In this document: positions 48,114 through 60,040 of the stretch, piece after piece
How positions within the stretch are numbered: position 1 is the stretch's first letter
How the letters are laid out: every line of letters starts with the position of its first letter
Assembly (NCBI GenBank): GCA_031213475.1
Contig: JARUPZ010000020.1
Location: 806,001 to 870,000, forward strand
Direction: 5' to 3'
Length of the DNA stretch: 64,000 nucleotides
Source: Nereocystis luetkeana
Taxonomy: Eukaryota > Sar > Phaeophyceae > Laminariales > Laminariaceae
Notes under the pieces: generated by a model
Told to the model about the DNA's origin: nothing
What the model saw: the letters and a program-made list of their open reading frames with translations, nothing else
Database searches by the model: none
Translations under genes and position numbers: made by a program

Positions 48114-49245
48114 CAGAAGGTGCGAATGCTGAGAGCCGAGGTGATCGAAACGTTGCTCTACGGTTGCGTTACTTGGAGCCCGAGCAAGACTGATTACGGT
48201 AGGCTACGGGAGGTCCACCACAAGATGCTCCTCCGATGCATCGGCTGGCGGAAACGAAAGCGCGAAGACCACATTCTATCCTATGCTAGCGCGCTTCTCA
48301 GGACAAAATCTGAAAGCGTTGAGACGACGGTACGCAGACGTAGGCTCTTGTTTGCGGGCTTTGTGACACGCATGGGAGAGGAGCGTCTGCCGAAGAGGGT
48401 GATGTTTGGGGAGATGGTTGGGGGTAAGGGTTACTCCGGAGGACAGGAGTGGGACTGGATGAGGTACCTTGAGGAGGACCTCAAGGAGTTGGGCATCAAG
48501 CTCGAAGGGTGGCGCGAGGCAGCACAGAAAGCAGACAGATGGTTCCGACGGGTCGAGGAAGGGGCGGAGGCCTTCATACGGAAATGGCATACAGATGAGA
48601 AGGAGGCATCGGCAGAACGGCATAGAATAGCTGCAACCACGACCACAGCCGTTGACGCCAACGCGAGTGCGCAGAATGGCAGGGAAGAGGGGGGGGGCGA
48701 AAGGGGGACGAGGGGGAATGGGGGGGGGAGGGGGGTGGGGCGGTCTGCCCAACAGACTGAAGCCTGATTATGGCCATCATCGTCATGATGCACTCCCTTC
48801 TTTGGGACCCAAGTAACTAGCATGGTGCCACCTGGGCAACTTTGCGTGTCTGTATGCTCCAGTGCCTGCCTTTCGTATTTTCTTTCCCCCCCGCCCGTGA
48901 TTATCGCTTTTTTGTCCCTTCTTTTTTTCATTTTCCTTTCATTCCCGTTTGTACCTCTTTGTGTCTTTGTTAGTATTGTCCGTTTTGCTATCTGCTTCTG
49001 TTTTTGTTTTGTTTTGTTTTTTTTGCTTCGCTTCATCTTCTTTTTCAGGTTTTTGTCTGCTATTAGTAGTCTCCTTTTTGCTTCCCTGGTGTCCGCCATG
49101 GTGGAGTGCGTATGCTTGTTTTTTGTTTTTCGCCTCTGTTTTACTTGAGGTATTTCTTCCACTCCAGAGTTATTGGAGCCTGTCCTGCGACCACGGACTG
49201 CATTGTATTGTGAGTTAATGTGAGAACAACAACAACAACAAACAG
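48114..49245 (+). mobile_element. LINE B, 5'-truncated copy with (AAC)n tail
   Basis: The plus strand is open for about 215 codons (48120-48767): LRAEVIETLLYGCVTWSPSK, HKMLLRCIGWRKRKREDHIL, RRRLLFAGFVTRMGEERLPK, QEWDWMRYLEEDLKELGIK, ending at TGA after a Gly/Arg tail. The roughly 0.45-kb 3'UTR ends in aacaacaacaacaac (49226-49240). It lacks all reverse transcriptase motifs. This uninterrupted copy defines the insertion sites in LINE B at 29672-34080. Confidence 0.88.
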
Positions 49246-49504
49246 GTATCATTAATTTATTTCGTCGAGTTGTGGTACGTACTATTAATACTCCGTAAGT
49301 GAAGAGTCGTTACGGTGCAGGGCACTGGTTGTGCTGGATGCCTACGGGTAGAAAAATAACGGTTTAAAGTGAAGTTACACGCAGGTTTATATACTGTAGT
49401 CAGCTACTACACAACGATTCTCGGAGATTTTGTGTGTGAGAGGAAAGAAATAACGATGTTACGTCACGGAAGAGTCGAATCGTACTGCGTACTGTGCGCA
49501 GGGT

Positions 49505-49835
49505 AGCTGGTGGTCTGCACAGTGGTTAACCTCGAATTCTACTTGTTTGAGTCCTGGGTTCGAGCCCCAGGTGGGTCGGACTTTGACTTTATTTGCAAAA
49601 ATAAAAAAGGATTCAATTATTGAGAGCGCCTTGCAGCGTGGGTAGGCACAATTCGATGCGAGTCGACGAGGGAAGAAAAGGCTGAAATCTTCTCGCGATA
49701 AAAATGAAGGCACGTACCGTAGCGGGAAGGGGGGAGAAGAGCCTGCTATGTGACCCCGGATCTGAGTTACGAGTTGGAAGGAGAGAGAGAAGATGTGCGA
49801 ATATAATGAATGGGATGAGAAAAAAAAAAAAAAAA
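49505..49835 (+). mobile_element. tRNA-derived SINE family 2, plus-strand copy
   Basis: The head gctggtggtctgcacagtgg, B box GGGTTCGAGCCCCAGG (49557-49572), a body with gcgataaaaatgaaggcacg, and a 15-16-base A run at 49820-49835. The body resembles that of family 1 while the tRNA head differs. Confidence 0.85.
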
Positions 49836-50394
49836 CAGTCTGCGAAGCTATTACAGATGCTCTGAACGAATTGTCACACGGCCACGTATCGGTATGACGG
49901 AATTCAAGCAGCACACAGAGAAGGAATTCAAGCAGCACACAGAGCTGTACCCCGGATGATCGAAACCCGGGTAACCCGGCGGGTACAACCCGGATGGGGA
50001 AAACCCGTGACGGGTGCGGGTTTGACTTGAAGACCGCGGGTTCTGAGGGCGACCAAAACCCGGGTCCTCGGCGGCTTCGAGCACCCGGGTACCGGTAGGT
50101 TTGACGTACCCCCCGTTTAGAATGCCTCACAATATCTCTAGAAACCTTTCAAATTTACAGAAAACGGAAAACGGGGTCCCTGACCTGTCCATAGAGATTT
50201 CTACTCTTTTTTTTGTACGTGCGCGTGGCTGTCATGTCATGTTGATGTTCGATATCCATGGGGTCAAGAGGGGCATACCTTTCTTTTACTCGAGCCGTGA
50301 CACCTGTCCGATATGGAGACCTAGGAACGCCACCTACTCAGGCGCACGTCAGGTCAATCTGTCTTTCGCTATATACCTGAATGTGCTCAGGGGC

Positions 50395-50480
50395 GTAAGT
50401 GCGGGTATCTGCTTTTTCGTGTGCAACCATAGACTACATAGTGTGGGTGTCTACGTTTTCGTATGCAACCATAGACTATA
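50395..50480 (+). repeat. Tandem duplication of about 54 bases
   Basis: The words tgcaaccatagactacat and tgcaaccatagactatac, each preceded by a tttttcgt/ttttcgta run, mark two adjacent diverged copies. A perfect small palindrome, catgccgcac...gtgcggcatg, follows at 50480-50510. Confidence 0.65.
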
Positions 50481-51359
50481 CATGCCGCACGCTACTACTC
50501 GTGCGGCATGCCTCTATATTTGTACATATTCTCATGATGCTGGCAGCTGCGCAAAACAATACCAGGTACTCTGTAGTGTATGTATATCATGAAAAACACA
50601 AAAAACAAGGCAAGCTGATTTCGTTTTGTTGTAGTTACTTGTTCCGCTTTGTTATTGCTGTTTAATGGCTATAGTTCTCGTTTCGGCATCAAATCGTAGG
50701 ACGACCTGTCCTCCGCTTGTGGTACACCTTGATGACCGTAAACGAAAACGGGTTGTCCGAGTACCCGGGTATACCCAAGCACTCGTTGAACCCGTTTGAT
50801 TTCATCTCAAAACCCGGGTTACCCGCGACGGGTTCGAGTTTCACTTTCAGATTTATCCGAGTACATAGCCACCCGCTTGTGACGGGTACTCGCCGAAGTA
50901 CGCCTTTACAGCACGAGTACTCTGTACAACAGCAGTATTAATCCTGTACAAATGTGTGTCGTACCAGCAGCATTGATCCGCCCTTGGCGCTGGCCCTGCC
51001 AATTGCAGTGCAGCCACGGCTCCGTGCGTACGTATGTATGTGTGTTCTTCACATTAAACCATTCTTTCTACCCGTCGACATCCAGCACAACCAGTGTCCG
51101 TGCCGATTCTTCAAGCCTAGAGAGTTACAAGTTATGTGGTCAAAAAACTATGCCACAGATATACTACGTTGTTAAGCAGTAAGCAGAGTAGACGACGCTA
51201 GGCCATATCATCATACTGGACACGACAGACGCGACATACACATTATATGAAAGAGAGATAACAAAAGGAAGCGAACAAAATACCAAAAAACAAAACAAAT
51301 GCAAACAAAGAACAAAGACACAAATCAACGAAAAAAAGGAAAAGGAAAAACAAAACAAA

Positions 51360-53470
51360 AAATCTGTCGTGTCTCCCCTATGGAGAGGTGGCAGACACTT
51401 GAAAAGAGCGAACTAAAGAAACAGCACCGCTACATACAACATAAAAGAGAGTAAGACTAAGAACCAAGGGAAATAACAGGCAAACCGAAGAACAAAGCAC
51501 CCTGCAGGTAGCCGCAGCAGTTTGTGCTACGAGTAGCAGAGCCAGGTTCTCCGTACTAGGCTGTCTGGTACCTTGCTACCCTGTGTACCGTTTCCGTTCT
51601 GCGTTCGTCAACTATGCCCCACCCCCGGAGAGGATGTGTCAGACAATACGAAACAAGCAAAGCAGGCTCTTCATCCGCCCACGCCACTCGACTCCTTTCG
51701 TAAGGACAAGAGGAAAGAAAGACAAGGTAACAAAATGAAAATCACACAGGATCAAGCCCAAAATAAAAAAGAGGACAAAGGAAGACCACGTTCGAACCAG
51801 CTACCGCAGTTGGCGGCACGAGTAGCGTAGACATGTTGCTCTTACTACTCGGCCTGGTGCCTTGCTACCCTGTCTGCCATCGCCTTCCTACTTTCGTCTA
51901 CCGCAGTTTCCTTTCTACTCCTCCTGTTGCCCTCCCTCCCCCCATTCACTTGGGCACCACCCACGGCAGATTCCCGGCGCTTTCTACTCAGTTGTGCCTC
52001 ATCCTCGTGTCACCCCACCATGAACCGTTCGGCTGCTTCAAGGACCCCCGGTACCACTTCCCCGCCTTTTTTCTGCTGTGGACCACAGCGTGGTCTCAAC
52101 TCCAAAGACCAAGGGAGAGTGTTCCGACCCTTCGGTGGCTCGGAACTCTCTTGGCACTCCCTAAGATCTTGGACTATGCATCTATGCCAAGTCTTGAACT
52201 GTCCGCCAGGTCTCGGGTTCTCCCCGCCAGCCATCGTCCCGAACATTACCCGACTGGGTTGTCGCTCCTTGCTTTGCCGTGCCACGGCCCCGCGAAAAAG
52301 AGCCGCCGTTTACGGATGGTCGTGTTGATGCTCTCGCAACGTGTCATCTTGAGGGCCTTCGTGTACGAGAGGGTGGCATGGTCAGTACGAAGTCGGCGCT
52401 GGAAGCCAATGACTCGCAACAGGACATGGTGGTGAGCCGTTCGAAGCTTGGCAAAGTGTTCCGCTCTCAGGGTCCACGTCACACGCCCGTACAGCAGTGT
52501 CCCCATCACCTCGGCCTTCAGCATTCGGACTTTCAAGCTAAGCGGGGCAGTTGTCCTATCATACAATACCGTACCAAACCGTTTGAGGCATGCCCACATG
52601 AGACGGATCTGTCTGTCGATTTCGAGCGAGAGGTCAGCGTTTTCGTGGATGAAGCCGCTTCGGTATAAGAACTGGGCCGTCTGTTTATACTTCTGGCCTG
52701 CTGGTTCGATGACGAGCGATGGGGCGAGTGTTGTCTAGTCTGGTGTTCGTAGAAGCATTGTGAGGCCTTCTGCTTCGAAGACAGTCACGATGACTGTCAT
52801 CATTTTCGTGAGCCCTTCAGCCGACTTGGAGAAAATTCCTGCGTCATCGTCGTACAACATGCTGCATACAGCCCTTCGCACGCATGCCAACGGCTCCTGC
52901 CCCTCTGTTCCGACTACTCAAGCATCATTGAGTTGAACCAAATCCCTGACGATGGTTTCGTCTTTGCTGAAGCGCACCCGTACGACGTGTAACGAAGCAG
53001 CGAAGAACACGTTGAACAGTAACGGGGGTAGCACGCAGCCTTATCCCTGCGTGACTTCAAACCATTCCAAGTTTCTGCGATTTCGTGTTCAAGAGTTTGT
53101 GGTAGAGCCCCGCCCATCGTTCACAAATTCGCACCGTATCCCGCAACAGCGTGCCATCCTCTCCCCCAAAAAACTGCTCGCTCCTCGCTTCAGCACCTTC
53201 CAATCCCACCCTACTTTTCATTGAGGTGCTTATAAATTCCCCTCTGGTCATTGTCCCGCTCTGGTCATTGTCCGCTACTAGTACAGTACAAGTCAGTCGG
53301 TTTCGGCGAGGTACTCTTCGAAGTAGTCCTGCGGCGATCACCTCCTGCAGGTTCGCGCACACAGATTTCAGTGTATTCCACGCGCTTCTATCCGGGGGGT
53401 GGGCACGCAAGAATTGTTGTGCATCCTCCCTCGCTGTCCATGCTATTAATAACATGAATGCAGCCAAGGT
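51360..53470 (-). mobile_element. LINE C remnant, decayed, with internal deletion
   Basis: The minus strand carries [15 protein letters not shown] (about 53070), a GCVLPPLLF-like piece (about 53030), MLKAEVMGTLLYGRVTWTLR (52520), RKRRLFFAGPWHGKARS (52300), and SRVMFGTMAGGENPRPGG (52240). It is related to but distinct from LINE B. The palm region between KLLNTK and the GCVL motif is deleted and several frames are shifted. The stretch 51360-51910 is probably its 3'UTR; it holds a diverged direct repeat (about 51500-51600 and 51800-51905). Confidence 0.75.
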
Positions 53471-54250
53471 TTCGGCAAAGTCACACCATCCATGTCTGCG
53501 GTGACGACGTGGATGGGGTCGTACCTCTTACCTCGACCGTATCAATACTAGCCGCAGTGAAAAAATCAACTATGCCAAACGTATTACGGGGCTGGATAAG
53601 CTGGTTGAAAGTGGACACAACCCTCGCGAGTACTCGTTGACAGCACTTTTCATCGGACATAAAAAAACTACCTGTCGTACTCTCGGCGTTTTCGGAGTTT
53701 TCGTGTTTGCCTGTTGGGTGCAATAGACCACTGAGTCGGGCTTTGATATACAATATGTTGTGGTCTAGATCGGCCTTAGCTGGGGGCGGAGACGACTTTA
53801 GCATCATGTACTCTAGGCCGATGGGCTTGACGGGTTAGGATGTAGCCAATCCGCTTACGGTCATTCCGGCTGGTCCCGTTGTGTGTATGCGATATTCCAC
53901 CTTTGCACGTGCTGGAAAACGTGTTGGTGAGAGCTAACTTGGCTGTACCAGGCATGTACATGAGCTGACAATGATAATGATAATAAACACCTGGTACCAA
54001 AGACAAGGTTCCCCTCCGGGACGTGTCTAAGGGAGTGGCGCAAGAACGAATTGACGACCAAACTTGTACAACATGCGATACTGCTGTCTCATGCTCATAT
54101 CATATGTGATATATGCAATACTACGACTTCATGATATATCTGCATATTACTACTATTATATGTACATACAAACATGTACAGCAGACCCTTTTAGAACTAA
54201 AACTTCATTTTTAGGAATAAAACAAACCTGGTACTTGGAAATAGTGTTAA

Positions 54251-54681
54251 GGCTGTTTCCTATGCGGTTCGATTTCGAGTTCCAGATTTGTATTTTTCGA
54301 TCTCAAGAATGAATGCCCCTGCTTATGCAGTCCAAATATGCAAAATCCGACAGGATTTTTTTCGATTCGATAATCCGATGACCCAAGTCGTCGGACTTCG
54401 GCCAAAATCAGGCGACTTGGGTCATCAGATTTTCAAATCGAAAAATGGCATGCTCTCTAAATTCAAGATGTTATCCACGACAAAAAACAGCAGCAGAACG
54501 ATCGATGAGTTGGATGGTGACAGCTGTATAGCGACGTTGCTTCGCGCCCGACGCGCGGTCGGCGCGTCTCTCCGTGGCCAGACTACAGTCGGCAGGCGCG
54601 GGCTCGGGCCTAGAAACCAAGAGCAGCGCACTTGGCCCACCTCTCCGTGGATACATACTCGTAGACTACACTGCTATACAT

Positions 54682-54717
<36 letters not shown>

Positions 54718-55045
54718 CAGTCAGCCACATTTTGAAACTCAAAATACCAAGACAGGTTGACTCTAGTAGTGCACTCGGCACGTCTCTTCGCCGCCAGACC
54801 AGAGGCAGTCAGCGTTGGCTCGGACGCTTGGGTCCGACGCGCAGTGCAGCGCACCCAGCGCGTCTCTTCGCGGCGCCAGACCACAACAACAGCAGTTGAT
54901 CTCGGCGTTTGCTCGAATCTCTGCACGCACAATAAATCTGATTTTTCCGCATAGGAAAACTGTTTTGATTTGCCAAGTTCACATCTGAAAAAGAAACCGG
55001 GTTAAAACCTGAAGCTCAAAAATCGAACCGCATAGGAAACGGTCC
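54251..55045. mobile_element. PIF/Harbinger-like MITE 1 (TAA-flanked)
   Basis: The ends GGCTGTTTCCTATGCGGTTC and (complement) GGACCGTTTCCTATGCGGTT pair, and TAA flanks both sides (54248-54250 and 55046-55048). Inside are a (CAG)n run (54680-54714), a hairpin around gacccaagtcgtcgg (54380-54430) and diverged repeats of cgcgtctcttcgc. No transposase is encoded. Confidence 0.75.
54680..54720 (+). repeat. (CAG)n microsatellite
   Basis: About 12 CAG units inside the TAA-flanked MITE at 54251-55045. Confidence 0.9.
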
Positions 55046-55048
55046 TAA

Positions 55049-55552
55049 GGCCACTTCTTATGCAGTCGGATTTGCAGTCAGTTGGATATGGTGCTATCGA
55101 CACGTTCGCACGATATTTTGCCCCAAAAATGTGCGAAACTGCTGTTTCTTGCCTCAGAATGACTTGGACTTTTCTCCAAGACCTATCTAGAGCTGTTTCC
55201 CGCTTCTCCAGGTGGCCAGTTGCAGGAAATCACCTCCGGTACTTTTCCGATCCAACTGGGTCAAATACGACTACAATCCCCGATTGGATCGGAAAAAACG
55301 TTTTTTCCGATCCGATCCCTGATCGTAATCGTATTTGACCCAGTTGAATCGGAAAAGTACCGAAGGTGATTTCCTGCAACTGGGCGCGCATGGAGAAGCG
55401 GGAAACAGTTCTAGATAGGTCTTGGAGAAAAGTCCAAGTCATTCTGAGGCGAGAAACAGCAGTTTCGCACATTTTCGGGGCAAAAGCTCTTGCGAACGTG
55501 CTGATTACGCCATTTCCAACTGACTGCAAATCCGACTGCATAAGGAGTGGCC
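55049..55552. mobile_element. PIF/Harbinger-like foldback MITE 2 (TAA-flanked)
   Basis: Almost the whole 504 bases fold back: GGCCACTTCTTATGCAGTCG at the left pairs with its complement at the right, and the arms meet at about 55300. TAA stands at 55046-55048 and 55553-55555, so it shares its left TAA with the adjoining element at 54251-55045. The small central palindrome reads tcggaaaaaacgttttttcc. Confidence 0.85.
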
Positions 55553-56439
55553 TAAAGTGTTATTATTGACTGAATCGCTTTTATCGTTTTTTTCAAATTA
55601 TTCTGCCAAACATTGTACTGATATCGTACTTGTCAGTATGTTGATATATGTCTTTGGTGTGGCACTCACGGCGCAAAAGGCCTCTCCCGCATAGCACAAA
55701 ACCGAGGACTTCCGACGAAAAAAAAAACACTCCGCGCGTGACACACGGCACACACCGCACACACACGCGACCCACGGAACACAGAGGTACAGTAGTGGGA
55801 TAATATTAACAGAAACCGCAACAGAATAGAAAGGGATGCACCGAAGAAGGGGCTGGAACTTTCGACCACAATCGGTTACCCACGAAAATCACACAGCAGC
55901 AGCAGCAGCAGTGCTGTTGTTGTACCTGTGGCAGCATGCATGTCAATATCACAAAACAACAGCAGCAGAGACCACCTGTTGTTCAGATCGCTGGTCCGAT
56001 AAAAAAGCAACCACGAGTATTACCAGGAAGCCACAGCAATACAACGTGGAGAAACTACCGCACACGCGTGATGTTGCTTCCTGCTCTGCTGGCGGGCGGC
56101 AGGCGTGTATAGCGCTGTAGCCAGCTGGTTGTAGAACGCACCCTGCTCTGCTCAGTAGTGCTGCTTGTTGTCTGTGTAGTGTCTGAAATACGTTCTGTAC
56201 ATAATAATACAAACAAAATAGTTGAAAACAAGAGGAGAAAAAAAACACATTGTCTCTGCATTGTCTCGAGAATCGAGTTCCCGCCAAAATCGAGCATGGT
56301 GACCATTTGATCATGTTACCAAAGATCCGTATTATTATTTTCGCGGCGCACGCGAAACTCCCTACACACCGCACGCACATGCGCAGCAGCAGCAGCACAG
56401 CAGCACAGTAGCAGCACAGCAGAAGAGAGAGAGACGTGG

Positions 56440-57220
56440 TGATGACCGATGACGGACCGCAGCGTTCGATAAAGCAACCAGCCAAAGAAGTAGACTGTAC
56501 CACGGACCTGCGACACACACGCGCGTGGTGTGGCCTGCTGTTGCTTAGGCGAGGTTGCAACGTTTTATGTGCTCTTTGCATAATGCCTCATGTCTAAAAA
56601 AGAAATGTGCCTGGGGCAAGACACACTAAACGTCGGAATTATAAGAACAGTTGAGACTATCATATTCAATCCAAACGGTCCTTACATTTCCGTCCAGAGT
56701 GTTCGTGTCATAGGTCTGTCACACAGCAGCAGCAAAGACAGATAGATGATGGATTACGGACCGCAGGCTCCGATAAACACAACAGCCAAACCAGTGCAGG
56801 GCAGATTGTTGTCACACACGCACGGCGTTGCCTGCTGGTGCTTTTGGGCAGCAGCGTTGCAACGTTGTGCTCTGTGCATGTTGTCTGTTGTCCACCTGGT
56901 ACATGACTGGGCTGCGTGCCCATGATGGGGCACAAAAACAGACAACATTTTACCGGCACGTACGTACAAAACAAGTCCGCTCGTACTGAAACCACGGAAA
57001 TCGTCGTAGCCACTCCCACTGAAAATTAACTTTGAGCGCCCGCCACGCGCTTCACACTGCACCGATCGCACCCGAACCTCGACCAATGTGTCCGCCAGGG
57101 CTTCCCGTGTCGAGGTACTTATGATAGCTATGATAGCGTTTAGCTGAAAAGTTCTCGTATGTTCGCAGAGAAAAGCTAGAAAAAAAAGGAGAATCACAAA
57201 AATAAGTACACATATGTATA
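56440..57220 (+). repeat. Dispersed repeat D, copies 2 and 3
   Basis: 56690-57220 aligns over its length with 29190-29665 (gcaggctccgataaacacaa; ctcgaccaatgtgtccg). The part near 56440-56580 (cggaccgcagcgttcgataa) is a further diverged partial copy in tandem. Confidence 0.7.
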
Positions 57221-57640
57221 CAAGGTTCTGGGGCTGACGCCGCCCGCATCATCGAAGCGAATCCAAGACCTTGACAGGGGAGACGCGAAACACATTAACC
57301 CACAAGAAGCTTTTCAAGAGCGTTTTTTATCAAAAGATGATATTGACGGTACGGCAGCGCACCAACCCACACAGGAAGAATTCAAGAGTGTTTTGTATTG
57401 AGACGATAGTTTACGCTTGAAGATCGTGGTTGCACCACAAAACACACAAAAAAAAAAATGTCGACGCCCAACTCATTAAAACTCCTTGAAGCACCTCGAA
57501 ACACTCCTGTAATACTCAAGCCAACGAGCAGACCAGAATAGACACGAAGCCAAGACAACCCGGCCTACTTCATCAAGAATGCACGAGTTCTGCACAACAC
57601 TCTAATCAATACATCAAACACTGCACCAGTGTTCCGGGGA
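57221..57640. repeat. Dispersed repeat A, copy 2
   Basis: Aligns with 45365-45875 and 47783-47935 (gaccttgacaggggagacgc; gcatcatcgaagcgaatcca). It begins right at the end of repeat D copy 2, so the two may belong to one larger element. Confidence 0.7.
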
Positions 57641-58097
57641 TGAGACCCCACCCTTCCCCGGGTGGCGCTAGCGCCATGAACCCCATCCAATCGTCAATCA
57701 GCCAGACGGGTCGGGTTTCTACATCGTGCGGGGCGGTATCGACCCGGGGGGTCGCCGCTTTCGTCCCCGGTTTGTTGGAGTCAAGTATGGAAGGAAATAT
57801 GATCCGGGGATGAGACTCTATCCTTCCCGGGTTGCGCTGGCTCATGCTGACTCTACAGGTGGAATAACCCCGTTCGGTACCAACCTTCTGGAAAAACCCA
57901 TCAGCCTTTGGCGCGGAGTTGGGCAATGGGTAGAAGTGGAATCGGCTGATAGAATGCCCCGGGGTGGGGGGTTATGTAAAGCCAGCAGCAATGCTATAAC
58001 AGTAGCTTTATGGCTCCGGGACAGCCTCGGGATTGTCGGCAATGCTCAGTACGCGACGGTCACGACGCGGCGCGGCCCAATGTTGCACTGGCAATGA
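57630..58097. other. Unassigned open region with an internal duplication
   Basis: Open frames of about 105-123 codons exist on both strands. The words tccggggatgaga and cttccccgggtggcgct recur diverged about 160 bases apart (57636 and 57801). No protein family is recognised. Its place in the GOST intron between dispersed repeats suggests mobile or captured DNA. Confidence 0.35.
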
Positions 58098-58569
58098 TAC
58101 CCAGCCTCTCTAGTTAATAGTCTTGAGCCATGGGGCAAGGTGGGGCTGAAACGCTCTGGATCGCGAGATCGTGTTGACAGACAGACTATTAATACCAGCA
58201 TTTCCTAGTAAGGAATGAATTATTGTTAGCGAATGGTGTTTTTTTTCCAATCGATACTGCTGTACGCAGAATGATGCGCGGCATGATGACAACGACAGCT
58301 TCATACATGGAGGTTGCCCTGCCCCAAAGTAACAGCTACACTGCTGATGTATACCTGGTACCTGGTGATATGTACGGCAGTCTACCGCTGGATAGGGCGT
58401 TGTGCTCTATTTGCTTTCTTTGCTTGCACACTTTCGCTCCAGTGTAAATCTACGTAACTTTGTGCGTGAAATCCATGTACCAACATTTCGTACCAGGCAA
58501 TACTTGCATTGCCTCTTCTGCACTCGACCAATCACTCTTACTCGTACCTGGTTCCTGTTATACAGCAGT

Positions 58570-58650
58570 AGCAGTTGTTGTTCTCTCATCGCCAGAGTCG
58601 AGTGCGTGGTCGCAGGACAGGCTCCAATAATTCTGGAGTGTGGAAGAATA
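58570..58650 (-). mobile_element. LINE B 3'-terminal fragment
   Basis: gttgttgttctctcatcgcc through cgtggtcgcaggacaggctc and aataattctggagtg matches the LINE B 3' terminus at 29700-29790. Confidence 0.7.
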
Positions 58651-60040
58651 AATACCTCAGCTATCTGCACACTCCTAAGCGTGTTAGGGCCCGTATTAAC
58701 GAGGAGCAAAACCTTTCGTAATTGAATCGAGTTCCGTTAAAAGTACGAGTTTGGGCCGTATCGAGAAATGGCGTATTGTGGTGAAAAAAACGAACAACGC
58801 ACAAGGGTCGACGAAAACCCGTGGGCAACCAACGAGGCGAGCAACGGCCCGCGTCCTTATTTCTGCCGACACCGGCTAAGAGACTATCGCTCTTGGCATG
58901 TCTTGGGTGGCTGGCGCAGCCCCGAAGCCCCACGCGGGCAACAGCGACGGGGATGCAGCGATCGTGATCTGGGCTGTGCTCATGTGGTTTGAGAGGTAAA
59001 CAGGGATGAAAAGCTGGGTTTGCGGCGGCCTTGTCATTTTTTTGGGCGCCGTGGGTGGCATACTATACTCTGTGCTAGGGGCCGTCGGACCTCGCGCTGC
59101 GGCTTCTCCGTTGGCGCTGCCTCTCGGGATGGCTCTCGCCTCTGAAGCAGTGGATGACATGCCTCAAATTTGCTTAGCTTGCTTTGGTTTCATGGAACAT
59201 TCTACCTCGATTTGGACGAACTCCCCAAGTTGAATAACGCCAAGAACAGAATAAATCCCAAAAGATGCCCTGATGAATTTGGTGTTTTCGTTTTTCACTC
59301 GGAAATGCCTGCTTGGTGATTTACTTTTCGACCGATGAGATGCAAATCAAGTAAAAAAAAAATCACAAAACCCTCGTTTATACGGGCCCTCATATTACAA
59401 AGTACCAGGTAGATGCGATCATGTTGAATCTTGACTTGTGACACGTATGTGTTTTATGATGCATACGTCAGTAAAGCTCACCACTTATTCGACACTACGT
59501 AAGCATTCATTGGTCAAGTAGTGTGGTTTCGGGGATGTTTCATTGGTCAACACACACATACACATATTTGATCGTGACGCTCAAGTCTGTGATATGTTAT
59601 GCTTCCTTCAGTAGAGCTTACCACTGATTTGACACTACCCCATTAATTGCTCAACACACACATGTGTACACCATTACACCCTGCTCCCGCTTGGCACCCT
59701 GACCCCACCCGGACCTGAGTCCTCCAAACTGACCCTGGGGACATCATTATCCGCCGGCAGGACGTACCAAGCACCCCGACCAGAACCGAGCTACTCGTAC
59801 TGTACTGCAGCAAGCAGCACCCCACACAACGTACCAGCATACGGCAGCCACAGTGTGTAATATCCGTATCCTACTACTGTACTGTAAGTGGTAAGCTGCC
59901 ATGGCGTACTTGTTACTTCGTTCCGATGGTGCTGCACGTCTCATACCACCTGCAACTGCTGTACCTCGCGTGTGTATGTGTCTGTCTGTCTGTCTGTCTG
60001 TCTGCGTCTGTCTCTAAACGCCTTGAAAATTGCCCCGCAG

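Noticed and set aside
49940-50110. GGGTA/ACCCG-rich segments at 49940-50110 and 50740-50900 as another hAT-like array element
   Set aside because: The words resemble the GGGTC arrays, but I could not find matching ends or a target duplication.
52246-52668. Plus-strand frames at 51833-52740
   Set aside because: They are shadows of the minus-strand LINE C remnant.
59006-59233. Open frame with a signal-like start as first exon of the GOST gene
   Set aside because: It shows no family motif and no donor in a suitable phase, and repeat E adjoins it. Exon 41773-41963 fits better in motif and phase.
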